DNA from: Rhodospirillaceae bacterium
Lineage (GTDB): Bacteria; Pseudomonadota; Alphaproteobacteria; Bin65
DNA: 47,357 nt
Direction of reading: 5' to 3'
NCBI GenBank assembly: GCA_011523655.1
Contig: WTGH01000025.1
Coordinates: 1-47,357 of the forward strand
In this document: positions 24,379 through 32,497 of the stretch, in pieces
How positions within the stretch are numbered: the first letter of the stretch is position 1
Layout: every line of letters begins with the position of its first letter
The notes under the pieces: generated by a model
What the model was told of the DNA's origin: nothing
The model's database searches: none
Seen by the model: the letters and a program-made list of their open reading frames with translations, nothing else
Program-made: the position numbers and the translations under genes

Positions 24379-26474
24379 GCCACGCCTCCCTTCTCCAGCA
24401 CGATATTCTGCGCCGCATCGAGGCGCGCCGTCCAGCCGGGCGGCACAACGCAGGTCGCGTCGTATTCCTCGACGATCAGCGGGCCGCCGCGCGGCGCTGC
24501 CGTCAGGGCCTCGCGCGGCACGACCGGGACGTTCGGCCGGCCCGCCGCCGCGCCGAAAAAGGCCGGCCGGGCGCCGCCGGCATTCGCACCGCCCGGTTTC
24601 GGCTTCGGCGCGGGCTTGTCGACCGCAACGGTCGCGACCGCGCGCAGGGTAACGCTTTCCACGGCCACGGCATCGGCGCGGTGGCCATAGGTCCGCTCGT
24701 GCTCGGCGCCGAAGGCGGCGGCCATGGCCGCGATGTCGGGCAATCCGTCCGGCCCCGCCGGCACCGGAACCGCCAGTTCGTGCGCCTGGCCCTCGTAGCG
24801 CAACTCGGCGAGACGGCGCAGGGCATAGTCGCCGGCGGCATACCCTTCTGCCGCCATGTCCGCGGCGAGGCCGGTTTCCAGTTCCCGGTAAAGGGCGTCG
24901 AGCGCCGCCGGCCCGGTTTCGGAAAGCAGCACGAGATGGCTGCGCGCCGCCTCCTGCTCGACGTCGGAGAGCAGCAGGCCGTAGGCGCTGAACACGCCGG
25001 GATTGGGCGGCACGACGACGGTGGTCATTTCGAGCAGGTCGGCAATCGCCGCCGCCACGACCGGCCCGTTGCCGCCGAAGGCGAACAGGGCGAAGTCCCG
25101 CGGGTCGCGGCCGCGGTAGGTCGAGACCGCCTTGACGGCGCGCATCATGGTGCCGCAGGCGACCTCCAGGATGCCGTGGGCGGCGTCCAGCACGTCCCGG
25201 CCCAGCACGGCGGCGATCCGTTCGGCGACCGCCTGCGCCGCAGCCCCGGCGTCGATGGCGAGGCCGCCGCCGACCAGATAGTCCGGGTTGAGCCAGCCGA
25301 GCGTCAACACCGCGTCGCAGAAGGTCGGCTCCGTACCGCCCTGCCCGTAGGCGACCGGCCCGGGCACGGCGCCGGCGCTGTCCGGCCCGACCCGGACCAG
25401 CCCGCCGGCGTCGATCCGCACCAGGCTGCCGCCGCCGGCGCCGATCTCCGAAATGTCGATGACCGGCAGCTTGAGCGCGTGGCCGCCGCCCATGACCAGC
25501 TTGCTCGACAGGTTGATGCCGGCGCCGACCTCATAGTCGCCGGTCCGGGCGACCTCGCCGGCCTCGACGATGGAGGCCTTGGCCGTGGTGCCGCCCATAT
25601 CGAGGGTGATGCAGTCGGCGATCCCGTCGCGCGCGCCGGCGTGGGCCGCGCCGATCACGCCGGCGGCAGGGCCGGACTCGACGATATAGGCTGGCTTCTC
25701 CGCCGCCGCCGCGGCGCTCATGATGCCGCCGTCGGATTTCATCACCAGGATCGGCGCGGTCACGCCGATGCCGTCCAGATGCTCCCGCAGCCGGCCGAGA
25801 TAGCCCCGGATCACCGGGCCGAGATAGGCGTTGATGACGGTCGTGCTGGTCCGCTCGTACTCCCGGATGACCGGCAGGAGATCGCTGGAGCAGGTCAGGA
25901 ACACATCGTCGCCGAGCCGGTCGCGCAGGATGGCCGCGACGCGGCGCTCGTGGTCCGGGTTGGCGTAGGCGTGGAGCAGGCAGACCGCGACCGCCTCGAC
26001 CCCGGCCGCCGCCAGCCGTTCGGCCGCCGCTTCCACGCTCGCCGCATCGAGCGGCCGCCAGACCTGGCCTTCCGGCCCCACCCGTTCGTCCGCCTCCAGG
26101 CGCAGCCGGCGCGGGACCAGCGGCTCCGAACGGCGATAGTTCAGCGTGTACATCTCCGGGATGCGCAGGCGGCGCATTTCCAGCACGTCGCGAAACCCCT
26201 TCGTGGTGACGAGGCCGGTCAGCGCGCCCTTGCCCTCCAGCACGGCGTTGGTCGCCACGGTCGTGCCGTGGACGACCCGGTCGACGGCGGCCGGTTCGAT
26301 CCCCTGCCGGCCGAGCAGCGCCGCAACGCCGTCGCGGATGCCCCGGCCGTAGTCGTCGGGCGTGGAGAGAAGCTTGTGGGTGTGCAGGCCGCCGTCCGGC
26401 GCGGCGAGCACGAGGTCGGTGAAGGTCCCGCCGATGTCGACGCCGAGGCGCCATCCGGATTGCGAACGCGACAT
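24375..26474 (-). CDS. hyuA: Hydantoinase/oxoprolinase family protein, subunit A (pair 2)
   Basis: A 699-residue HyuA-family ATPase-like subunit. VDIGGTFTDLVLAAPDGG at the N-terminus, HGTTVATNAVLEGKGA, CITLDMGGTTAKASI, EIGAGGGSLVRIDAGGLV and AVPGPVAYGQGG are the family's nucleotide and core motifs. It differs from pair 1 (which has SVDMGGTSFDIG), so the two are not recent duplicates. First gene of the minus-strand unit hyuA-hyuB-DUF1989, divergent across 358 bp from a GntR-type regulator. The neighbouring DUF1989 gene and two amidase genes beyond the regulator suggest a nitrogen-containing substrate such as a hydantoin, lactam or ureide. That is inference. Confidence 0.9.
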   Translation of the reverse strand: MSRSQSGWRLGVDIGGTFTDLVLAAPDGGLHTHKLLSTPDDYGRGIRDGVAALLGRQGIEPAAVDRVVHGTTVATNAVLEGKGALTGLVTTKGFRDVLEMRRLRIPEMYTLNYRRSEPLVPRRLRLEADERVGPEGQVWRPLDAASVEAAAERLAAAGVEAVAVCLLHAYANPDHERRVAAILRDRLGDDVFLTCSSDLLPVIREYERTSTTVINAYLGPVIRGYLGRLREHLDGIGVTAPILVMKSDGGIMSAAAAAEKPAYIVESGPAAGVIGAAHAGARDGIADCITLDMGGTTAKASIVEAGEVARTGDYEVGAGINLSSKLVMGGGHALKLPVIDISEIGAGGGSLVRIDAGGLVRVGPDSAGAVPGPVAYGQGGTEPTFCDAVLTLGWLNPDYLVGGGLAIDAGAAAQAVAERIAAVLGRDVLDAAHGILEVACGTMMRAVKAVSTYRGRDPRDFALFAFGGNGPVVAAAIADLLEMTTVVVPPNPGVFSAYGLLLSDVEQEAARSHLVLLSETGPAALDALYRELETGLAADMAAEGYAAGDYALRRLAELRYEGQAHELAVPVPAGPDGLPDIAAMAAAFGAEHERTYGHRADAVAVESVTLRAVATVAVDKPAPKPKPGGANAGGARPAFFGAAAGRPNVPVVPREALTAAPRGGPLIVEEYDATCVVPPGWTARLDAAQNIVLEKGGVA

Positions 26475-26832
26475 GGCTAACCGTTTTGCCGGAATTTTCT
26501 CGTCAAATCAGTCTCGCATTTCCCGAGCGTCCGGAATGGGAAAGTCGCCTCTTCGGCAGAATCGCAGCGGGTTTCGGCGAGACGGTGCGACGGCGGGCCG
26601 GACGGCGCGACCGGACCGTCACGCGCCGGCCGCGGGATCGCGACGATTTCCGCAGGCCTCCGTCCGGACCGTGACCGGGCAGGCGTGCGCGAAAATAGCG
26701 AGGGTCCGATCGTTTCTGTTCGAGGTATAATTGGCCTCCGGGTTTCGGTAAATTCGGATCGACACAATAGAGTAATGATTACTCAAAACTCTATTTGAAT
26801 AATTTATCGATTCAGGAATGACGGGAGCAGTC
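26475..26832. other. Divergent promoter region between hyuA (pair 2) and the GntR regulator
   Basis: A 358-bp gap with GC-rich sequence near hyuA and an AT-rich half next to the regulator. It holds a TATAAT hexamer at 26726-26731 (plus strand) without a good -35 partner, and the palindromes at 26766-26795. No gene is supported. Confidence 0.6.
26766..26795. promoter_or_regulatory. Overlapping palindromes, candidate GntR operator
   Basis: GAGTAATGATTACTC (26770-26784) is a perfect palindrome of 7-bp arms around one base. It sits inside a second inverted repeat, AATAGAGT (26766-26773) with ACTCTATT (26788-26795). They end 37 bp before the regulator start at 26833. The layout suits autoregulation by a dimeric FCD-type GntR protein. 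Confidence 0.55.
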
Positions 26833-27528
26833 ATGGCAAGACGCACAAGCGCGGATGCCTATGAATTTCTTCGGCAGGAGCTCCTGCACGGCGCGCTGAT
26901 GCCGGGCGAGCGGCTTCGCGTGGCCGACCTGAACGAGCGCTACCGGCTCGGGCTGTCGCCGATCCGAGAGGCGCTGATGCGCCTGACCAGCGAGGGGCTC
27001 GTATCCTGGGAAAGTTATCGCGGCGCGCGCGTGCCCGACGACAATCTCGAAGAGTTCCGCGACATGATCCGAACCCGCCGGGAAATCGAGAGGCTGTGCC
27101 TGACCAAGGCGATCGAACTGGGCGATGCGAATTGGGAAGCTGAGATTGTGCGGTCCTTCCATGTCATGTCGCGCACCCCGTTTCCGGATCCCACCGACTC
27201 CCGGGAAACGACTGCCAACTGGGAACGCTGCCACCGCCAGTTCCACTACGCGCTGGTCGCCGCCTGCGGTTCGGACTGGCTCCTGCAGTTCTGGAACACG
27301 CTGGCGGACCAATCGGAACGCTACCGGAAACTGCGGCTGTTCCGGACCGGAGCCGACGAGAGCCGCCAGCTCGACGCCCAGCGCGATCACGAAACGATCA
27401 TGGAAGCGGTCATCGGCCGCGACGTGGCTGCCTCAATCGATTTGATGGATGCGCATCTGATCAAGACCGAAGAGGCAATCTCCAAGCTCCTCAAACCCAA
27501 GCGCGAAGCGGAAACGGAACAGGGCTGA
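26833..27528 (+). CDS. GntR family transcriptional regulator, FCD subgroup
   Basis: A 231-residue regulator. The N-terminal winged helix-turn-helix (about residues 5-70) contains LMPGERLRVADLNERYRLGL and SPIREALMRLTSEGLV, the GntR signature. The C-terminal all-helical FCD ligand domain includes RREIERLCLTKAIELG, CHRQFHYALVAACGSDWLL and DHETIMEAVIGRD, with His and Asp residues in positions that bind metal and organic acids in the subgroup. ATG 26833 has a GGGAG site at 5 bp; an upstream ATG at 26818 is less likely. It probably controls the divergent hyuA-hyuB-DUF1989 operon and itself. Confidence 0.88.
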   Translation: MARRTSADAYEFLRQELLHGALMPGERLRVADLNERYRLGLSPIREALMRLTSEGLVSWESYRGARVPDDNLEEFRDMIRTRREIERLCLTKAIELGDANWEAEIVRSFHVMSRTPFPDPTDSRETTANWERCHRQFHYALVAACGSDWLLQFWNTLADQSERYRKLRLFRTGADESRQLDAQRDHETIMEAVIGRDVAASIDLMDAHLIKTEEAISKLLKPKREAETEQG

Positions 27529-27589
27529 CGGCTTGAGGGCCGTATCGCGCGGGTCTGCGGCCGCCCGGGAAAATACCGGGAACCGCCCT

Positions 27590-28534
27590 TCAGTTCGCGA
27601 AGCGCTGCGTTTCCAGCACGAGCCTGCCGCGGGTGTTTTCCCCGGCTTCGAGAATCCGGTGCGCTTCGGCGGCCCTGTCCAGCGGCAGGACCCGGCTGAC
27701 CAGCGGCCGGAGATGTCCGGCCTCCGCCAGGCCGACGACGGAAGCCAGGATCTCGCGATTGTCCAGGATCATGGCCTGGCGCACCTCGATATCCAGCCCG
27801 GCGGAGCCGTCCTCGAAGGGCGCAGCGATCAGCCAGACCAGCATGCCGCCGGGCCGCAGCACGCCGTAGGAGCGGGTGTGGACCGCGCCGCCGACCAGGT
27901 CGATCACGACGTCCTGACCGGACACCGCTGTCTCGAAGGCCACCGTGTCGTAGGGCACGATCCGGTCGCAGCCCAGCGCGGCGACATGGTCGCGGTTGCG
28001 TTCGCTGCAGGTGCCGGTCACTTCGGCGCCCAGATGCTTGCACAACTGCACGGCCATGCCGCCGATCGCGCCGGCCGCCGCATGCACCAGCACCCGGTCG
28101 CCGGCCTTGACGCCGGCGGTTTCCACCACGGCGATCCAGGCGCAGACCCCGGCATGCATGACGGCGGCGGCCTCGACGAAACCGAAGCCTTCGGGCATCG
28201 GCACGACATCGTCCACCGGGCGGACGGCGAGTTGCGCATAGGACCCCTGGTCGACATGCTGGCAGGTGAAGCAGACCCGGTCGCCGGCGGCGAAGCGATC
28301 GACGCCGGCGCCCACCGCCCGCACGATTCCGGCGCCGTCGCGCCCCGGCACCTTGGGCGGCCGGACCGGGAAGATCGCGGTCAGCTCGCCCTTGCGCAGC
28401 TTCCAGTCGCCCGGCACCACGCTGACGGCATGGACCTCGATCAGCAGTTCTCCCGGGCCCGGTTGCGGATCGGGCAGGTCGACCAGTTTCAATTCCTCCG
28501 GCCCGCCGAACCGGTCGAAACGGATGGCTTTCAA
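27590..28534 (-). CDS. Quinone oxidoreductase-like alcohol dehydrogenase (MDR family)
   Basis: A 314-residue medium-chain dehydrogenase/reductase of the NADPH:quinone oxidoreductase type. It begins KAIRFDRFGGPEELKLVDLP, has PGRDGAGIVRAVGAGV, the GYCAW-like AGVCAWIAV segment and the nucleotide-binding loop HAAAGAIGGMAVQLCKHLGA. Zinc-site cysteines of alcohol dehydrogenases are absent, so it is a zinc-independent reductase acting on quinones or enones. I start at TTG 28534, which has a GGAGG site 7 bp upstream and gives the normal N-terminus; the frame is open to 28564. It is convergent with the GntR gene and divergent from the amidase unit. Confidence 0.85.
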   Translation of the reverse strand: MKAIRFDRFGGPEELKLVDLPDPQPGPGELLIEVHAVSVVPGDWKLRKGELTAIFPVRPPKVPGRDGAGIVRAVGAGVDRFAAGDRVCFTCQHVDQGSYAQLAVRPVDDVVPMPEGFGFVEAAAVMHAGVCAWIAVVETAGVKAGDRVLVHAAAGAIGGMAVQLCKHLGAEVTGTCSERNRDHVAALGCDRIVPYDTVAFETAVSGQDVVIDLVGGAVHTRSYGVLRPGGMLVWLIAAPFEDGSAGLDIEVRQAMILDNREILASVVGLAEAGHLRPLVSRVLPLDRAAEAHRILEAGENTRGRLVLETQRFAN

Positions 28535-28656
28535 GAGGCGCCTCCAGCGTGTGCGCAGGGCCATTTCCGACGGCCGCCGCGCGGCGCGGGGACCTTGCGA
28601 GAAGGCGGAGGCAAGGTCAATATTGCGCCGCCTTCTACTCCGCCTTGAGGCCGTCC

Positions 28657-28848
28657 ATGACAGGCGATACCCGGGAGACTCCGGCGGCGGCGCGCGCCGG
28701 GCCCGATACAGGCGCGCCGGACCGGCGCCAGGTTGCAGACGAACTGGCGCACTTCTCGGCGGTCCTGAAGAAAGTCGGGCCGGCCGATCCGGCCGTCGAG
28801 CCCGGCGTCGATTTGCGGCGCCGGCTGGTCAGCGCCGCCGCGACGTGA
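28657..28848 (+). CDS. Small protein coupled to an amidase (possibly GatC/AtzG-like)
   Basis: A 63-residue protein beginning MTGDTRETPAAARAG, with a C-terminal half of helical character (DRRQVADELAHFSAVLKKV). No firm family match. Evidence that it is a gene: ATG 28657 follows a TTGAGG ribosome site, and its TGA (28846-28848) overlaps the GTG start of the amidase as GTGA, indicating translational coupling. Small helical proteins encoded directly before amidases include GatC and the AtzG partner of 1-carboxybiuret hydrolase AtzE, so a stabilising partner role is plausible but not shown. Confidence 0.5.
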   Translation: MTGDTRETPAAARAGPDTGAPDRRQVADELAHFSAVLKKVGPADPAVEPGVDLRRRLVSAAAT

Positions 28849-30299
28849 CCGGCAACCCGGCCGATCTGACGCTTTCGGCCGCCGCCGCGCAGCTCGCCGG
28901 CGGCGGCATTTCGGCCAGCGAACTGGCCGCGGCCTGCCTCGACCGGGTCGTGCGCCAGCAGCCTGTTCTCAACACTTTCCTGACCGTGGACGCCGAGGGC
29001 GCGGCTGCCGCCGCTGCGGCCTCGGACGCCCGCCGGGCGCGCGGGGAATCCCTCGGTCCGCTGGACGGAGTCCCCGTTGCCCACAAGGATCTGTTCGACC
29101 GGGCCGGCCGGGTCACGACCGCCGGCGGCATCCTCCTGAACGACCGGATCGCGGACAATACGGCGACCGTCCTCGCCAGGCTGGACGCCGCCGGAGCCGT
29201 CGAGATCGGCACACTGGGCGCCTCGGAGTTCGCTGCCGGCGCCACGGGCCATAACCGGCACCACGGCGATTGCCGCAATCCCTGGGATCCTGCGCGCATT
29301 CCCGGCGGGTCTTCGGGCGCCTCGGCGGCTGCCGTCGCGGCCCGGCAGATCTTCGCCTCCCTCGGCACGGACACCGGCGGGTCGATCCGGATGCCGGCGC
29401 ATTTCTGCGGCGCGGTCGGCCTGCGTCCGACCCAGGGCCGGGTCAGCCGCCACGGCATGTTTCCGCGCAGTTGGTCGATGGATAGCGCCGGGCCGCTCGC
29501 CCGGACCGCCGAGGACGCCGCCCTGCTGCTTCAGGCGGTCGCCGGACCCGACCCGGCGGACCCGACAGCCGAGGCGGTTCCGGTTCCCGATTACCGCGCC
29601 GCGCTTGAAGAGCCGGTCGCCGGGCTGCGGATCGGTGTCCCGACCTCGTATTTCTTGGACGAGGTCGACGGCGCTATCCGCGCGTTGCTGGACGCTGCGC
29701 TGGAGGCGTTTGCCGGACTCGGTGTCGCCGTTACGCCGGTCGATGTGCCCGATCCTGCCGTGCCCTTCCGGCTGGCCGTGATCGTCCTCAAGGCGGAAGC
29801 GGCCGCCGTTCACGAAGACTGGATGCGCAACCGGCCGGGCGATTACGACCACGGCATCAGGGAAGGCATGGATGCGGGCCTGTCCATTTCCGCTATCGAC
29901 TATCTCCGCGCCCTGCGCGAACGCGGACCGGCTCTTGCGCGCTGGCTCGCCGGGCCCCTGTCGCAGGCCGATGTCCTGTTCACGCCGGTGCTGGACGATT
30001 CGACCCCGACGCTGGCCGAAAGCGCCGTCGCGGATTCCGACGGGGCCGCCCGGGTCATGGCCCGGTTCGGCCGCTGCACCCGGCCGTTCAGCTTCCTCGG
30101 GCTGCCGGCGGTTTCGATTCCCTGCGGCTTCCAGCCCGGCGGGATGCCGGCCGGATTTCAACTGGTCGGGCGGCCGTTCGCCGAGGCCGCCCTGTTGCGC
30201 CTCGGCCACGCCTATCAGAAAGTGACGGACTGGACCGAGCGCGCGCCCGCCATCGCTTCGGGCGAAGCGGAACCGAACGCCCCGGCGAGGCCCCGATGA
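28845..30299 (+). CDS. Amidase signature family hydrolase (first)
   Basis: A 484-residue amidase signature enzyme. The Ser-cis-Ser-Lys triad is intact: Lys81 in AHKDLFD, cis-Ser156 in IPGGSSGAS and nucleophile Ser180 in GTDTGGSIRMPA; the 75- and 24-residue spacings equal those of fatty acid amide hydrolase. The C-terminal FLGLPAVSIPCGFQPGGMPAGF segment is also typical. It should hydrolyse an amide, carbamoyl or ureido bond in the cytoplasm. It starts at GTG 28845 inside the stop of the small upstream gene and ends in an ATGA overlap with the crotonase gene. Confidence 0.9.
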   Translation: MTGNPADLTLSAAAAQLAGGGISASELAAACLDRVVRQQPVLNTFLTVDAEGAAAAAAASDARRARGESLGPLDGVPVAHKDLFDRAGRVTTAGGILLNDRIADNTATVLARLDAAGAVEIGTLGASEFAAGATGHNRHHGDCRNPWDPARIPGGSSGASAAAVAARQIFASLGTDTGGSIRMPAHFCGAVGLRPTQGRVSRHGMFPRSWSMDSAGPLARTAEDAALLLQAVAGPDPADPTAEAVPVPDYRAALEEPVAGLRIGVPTSYFLDEVDGAIRALLDAALEAFAGLGVAVTPVDVPDPAVPFRLAVIVLKAEAAAVHEDWMRNRPGDYDHGIREGMDAGLSISAIDYLRALRERGPALARWLAGPLSQADVLFTPVLDDSTPTLAESAVADSDGAARVMARFGRCTRPFSFLGLPAVSIPCGFQPGGMPAGFQLVGRPFAEAALLRLGHAYQKVTDWTERAPAIASGEAEPNAPARPR

Positions 30300-31105
30300 C
30301 TTCCGACCCGACCGTCAAACCGACCGGCAGGACCGGCCTGCGCACCGACGGCATGGTCCGGTGGCTCGTCTTCGATCAGCCGGCAAAGCACAATGCCCTG
30401 TCGATGGGAATGATCGAGGAGGCGCTCGACGCCGTGCGCGCCTTCTCCGACGACGGCAACCAGCGCGTGCTCGTGCTGACCGGCGGCAGCGACCGGGCCT
30501 TCGTTTCCGGCGGCGACCTTGCAGAGTTCGAAAGGGGACGGGATGCGGACGAGGCGGAGCGCCGGTATCTGGCCCTGGCCGGCGACCTGTTCGAAACGGT
30601 GGCCGACTGCCCGAAACCGACGATCGCGGCGATCCACGGCTATTGTTTCGGCGGCGGCGTGGCCCTGGCTGCAGCGTGCGACCTGCGCTATGCCGCGGAC
30701 GACGCGCAGTTCTGCATCCCGTCGGCCCGTCTCGGGCTGGCTTATCCGCTGACCTTCGTAAGATGGATGGTCGATGTGATAGGCCCGGCCCCGACACGGG
30801 AAATGCTGTACACCGGCCGGCGATACGACAGCGCAGAGGCGGACGGGTTCGGTCTGGTCAACCGCGTATACCCGAAAGCGGCGCTCGACGCCGAGGTTGC
30901 GCGCATCGCCGGGACAATCGCCGACAACGCGCCCATGTCGGTGCGTGCGGCCAAGGAGACAATAGGCTATCTCTTGGGGGAGCCTGCAGAGGCCGGCCGT
31001 ATCGCCTGCGAGGATGCGGTCGCAGCGTGCGCGAGCAGCCGGGATTTTGCCGAAGGCCGCGCCGCCTTCGCGGAAAAACGCAAGCCCGTTTTCGAGGGCC
31101 GGTGA
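30296..31105 (+). CDS. Enoyl-CoA hydratase/isomerase family protein
   Basis: A 269-residue crotonase-fold protein. It has the WLVFDQPAKHNALSMGMIEE N-terminus, FVSGGDLAEFE, IAAIHGYCFGGGVALAAACD with the second oxyanion-hole glycines, and IPSARLGLAYP. The residues at the two hydratase glutamate positions are Ala123 (GGGVALA) and Ser143 (IPSARLG), so ordinary hydration of enoyl-CoA is unlikely and isomerase, hydrolase or other crotonase chemistry should be considered. It overlaps the amidase stop by 4 nt and precedes a second amidase by 54 bp, indicating one operon. Confidence 0.85.
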   Translation: MTSDPTVKPTGRTGLRTDGMVRWLVFDQPAKHNALSMGMIEEALDAVRAFSDDGNQRVLVLTGGSDRAFVSGGDLAEFERGRDADEAERRYLALAGDLFETVADCPKPTIAAIHGYCFGGGVALAAACDLRYAADDAQFCIPSARLGLAYPLTFVRWMVDVIGPAPTREMLYTGRRYDSAEADGFGLVNRVYPKAALDAEVARIAGTIADNAPMSVRAAKETIGYLLGEPAEAGRIACEDAVAACASSRDFAEGRAAFAEKRKPVFEGR

Positions 31106-31159
31106 CGAGTCGCCGGCCTTCGTGAACACGGGTCCGGCAAACACGGGCAGGGTGTCGGG

Positions 31160-32497
31160 ATGAGCCAGGAACGCAGTTTTGTCGAATTGACGGCGCGTGA
31201 CATCGCGCAGGGCGTGAACGAAGGGCGCTGGACGGCCGAAGCGGTGATCCGCGCCTTTCTGGAACGATGCGACGAGATCGACGACCGGGTGCAGGCCTGG
31301 GCGGCCATGGACCCGGATCTGGCGATCGAACAGGCGCGCGCGGTGGACCGCGCCATCGACCGTGGGGGCAGCGACAAACCGCTGGCCGGCGTGCCGTTCG
31401 GCGTCAAGGACATATTCGAGACCGCGGACTACGCCACGGAATACGGCAGCCCGATCTACAGGGGACACCGGCCGCGCGCCGACGCCGCCTGCGTCGCGCT
31501 GGCCCGCTCTGCCGGCGCCGTCATCCTGGGCAAGACGAGGACGACCGAGTTCGCCGCAAACAATCCGACCGTGACGCGAAACCCGCGCGACCTGGGCCGG
31601 ACGCCCGGCGGCTCGTCGAGCGGCTCCGCGGCGGCGGTCGCGGCGTCGATGGCGCCGGTGGCGATGGGCACGCAGACCGCCGGCTCGGTGATCCGGCCGG
31701 CATCCTACTGCGGTGTCGTCGCCTACAAGCCCACGTTCGGCTATACGCTGCGGGCCGGGTTCAAACCGTCGGCAGGCTCGCTCGACACGGTGGGGTATTT
31801 CGCCCGCAACGTGGGCGACGTGGCGGAATTTTCCTCGCTGTCCGACGGCCGGCAGCCCTTTCAGGAACCCGACGATCCGGAGACCCCACCGCGTTTCGCC
31901 CTGTGCCGGACCGCGGAATGGTCCGCCGCGGAAAGCGGCACGATCGAGCCGCTCCTGGAATTCGTCGAGGCGCTGCGCGAGGCCGGCGCGAACGTCGCCG
32001 ATATCAGCTTTCCGGTCGGCTTCGACGGCCTGGCCGACGCCCAGTGGACGATCATGGCCTATGAAACGGCCCGGTCGCTGACCTGGGAGCGGCTGACCCA
32101 TCCGGACCTCTGTTCGGAACAATTGCGCGCCATCTTCGAACTGGGAGAGAGCCTGTCGGACCGGGACTATGGCGCCGCCCGCATCCTTGCCAACCACAGC
32201 CGCTCCTCGCTGAACGAAATGCTGCGCCGGGCGGGCGTCCATGTGCTGCTCGCTCCGGCCGCTCCCGGCGAGGCGCCGGAAGGACTCGAGAGCACGGGCG
32301 ATCCCATCCTGAACCGGGTCTGGACCCTGCTTCATATGCCCTGCATGACGCTGCCGCTGCTCGCCGGCCCGGCCGGCCGGCCGTTGGGCGTTCAGTTGAT
32401 CGGCCGTATCGGCCGGGACTGGCGGGTCGTACACGCGGCGAAATGGATCGAGGCCCGCTTCCCCTATCGCGCAACGCTGGACGACGCGGTCGCCTGA
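31160..32497 (+). CDS. Amidase signature family hydrolase (second)
   Basis: A 445-residue amidase signature protein. Lys83 (GVPFGVKDIF), cis-Ser152 (TPGGSSSGS) and nucleophile Ser176 (GTQTAGSVIRPA) form the catalytic triad. It is not a close copy of the amidase at 28845: the Lys-Ser spacing is shorter and the nucleophile motif is TQTAGS rather than TDTGGS. Acetamidase/glutamyl-tRNA amidotransferase-like or allophanate-type hydrolases are both possible. The last gene of the amidase-crotonase-amidase unit; its 3' end overlaps the convergent PaaK-like gene by 34 bp. Confidence 0.9.
   Translation: MSQERSFVELTARDIAQGVNEGRWTAEAVIRAFLERCDEIDDRVQAWAAMDPDLAIEQARAVDRAIDRGGSDKPLAGVPFGVKDIFETADYATEYGSPIYRGHRPRADAACVALARSAGAVILGKTRTTEFAANNPTVTRNPRDLGRTPGGSSSGSAAAVAASMAPVAMGTQTAGSVIRPASYCGVVAYKPTFGYTLRAGFKPSAGSLDTVGYFARNVGDVAEFSSLSDGRQPFQEPDDPETPPRFALCRTAEWSAAESGTIEPLLEFVEALREAGANVADISFPVGFDGLADAQWTIMAYETARSLTWERLTHPDLCSEQLRAIFELGESLSDRDYGAARILANHSRSSLNEMLRRAGVHVLLAPAAPGEAPEGLESTGDPILNRVWTLLHMPCMTLPLLAGPAGRPLGVQLIGRIGRDWRVVHAAKWIEARFPYRATLDDAVA

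Noticed and set aside
22117..24690. An 857-codon plus-strand frame opposite hyuB of pair 2
   Set aside because: Spans DUF1989, hyuB and hyuA on the other strand and shows no domain. The plus-strand frame at 36210-38651 opposite hyuA of pair 3 was rejected for the same reason.
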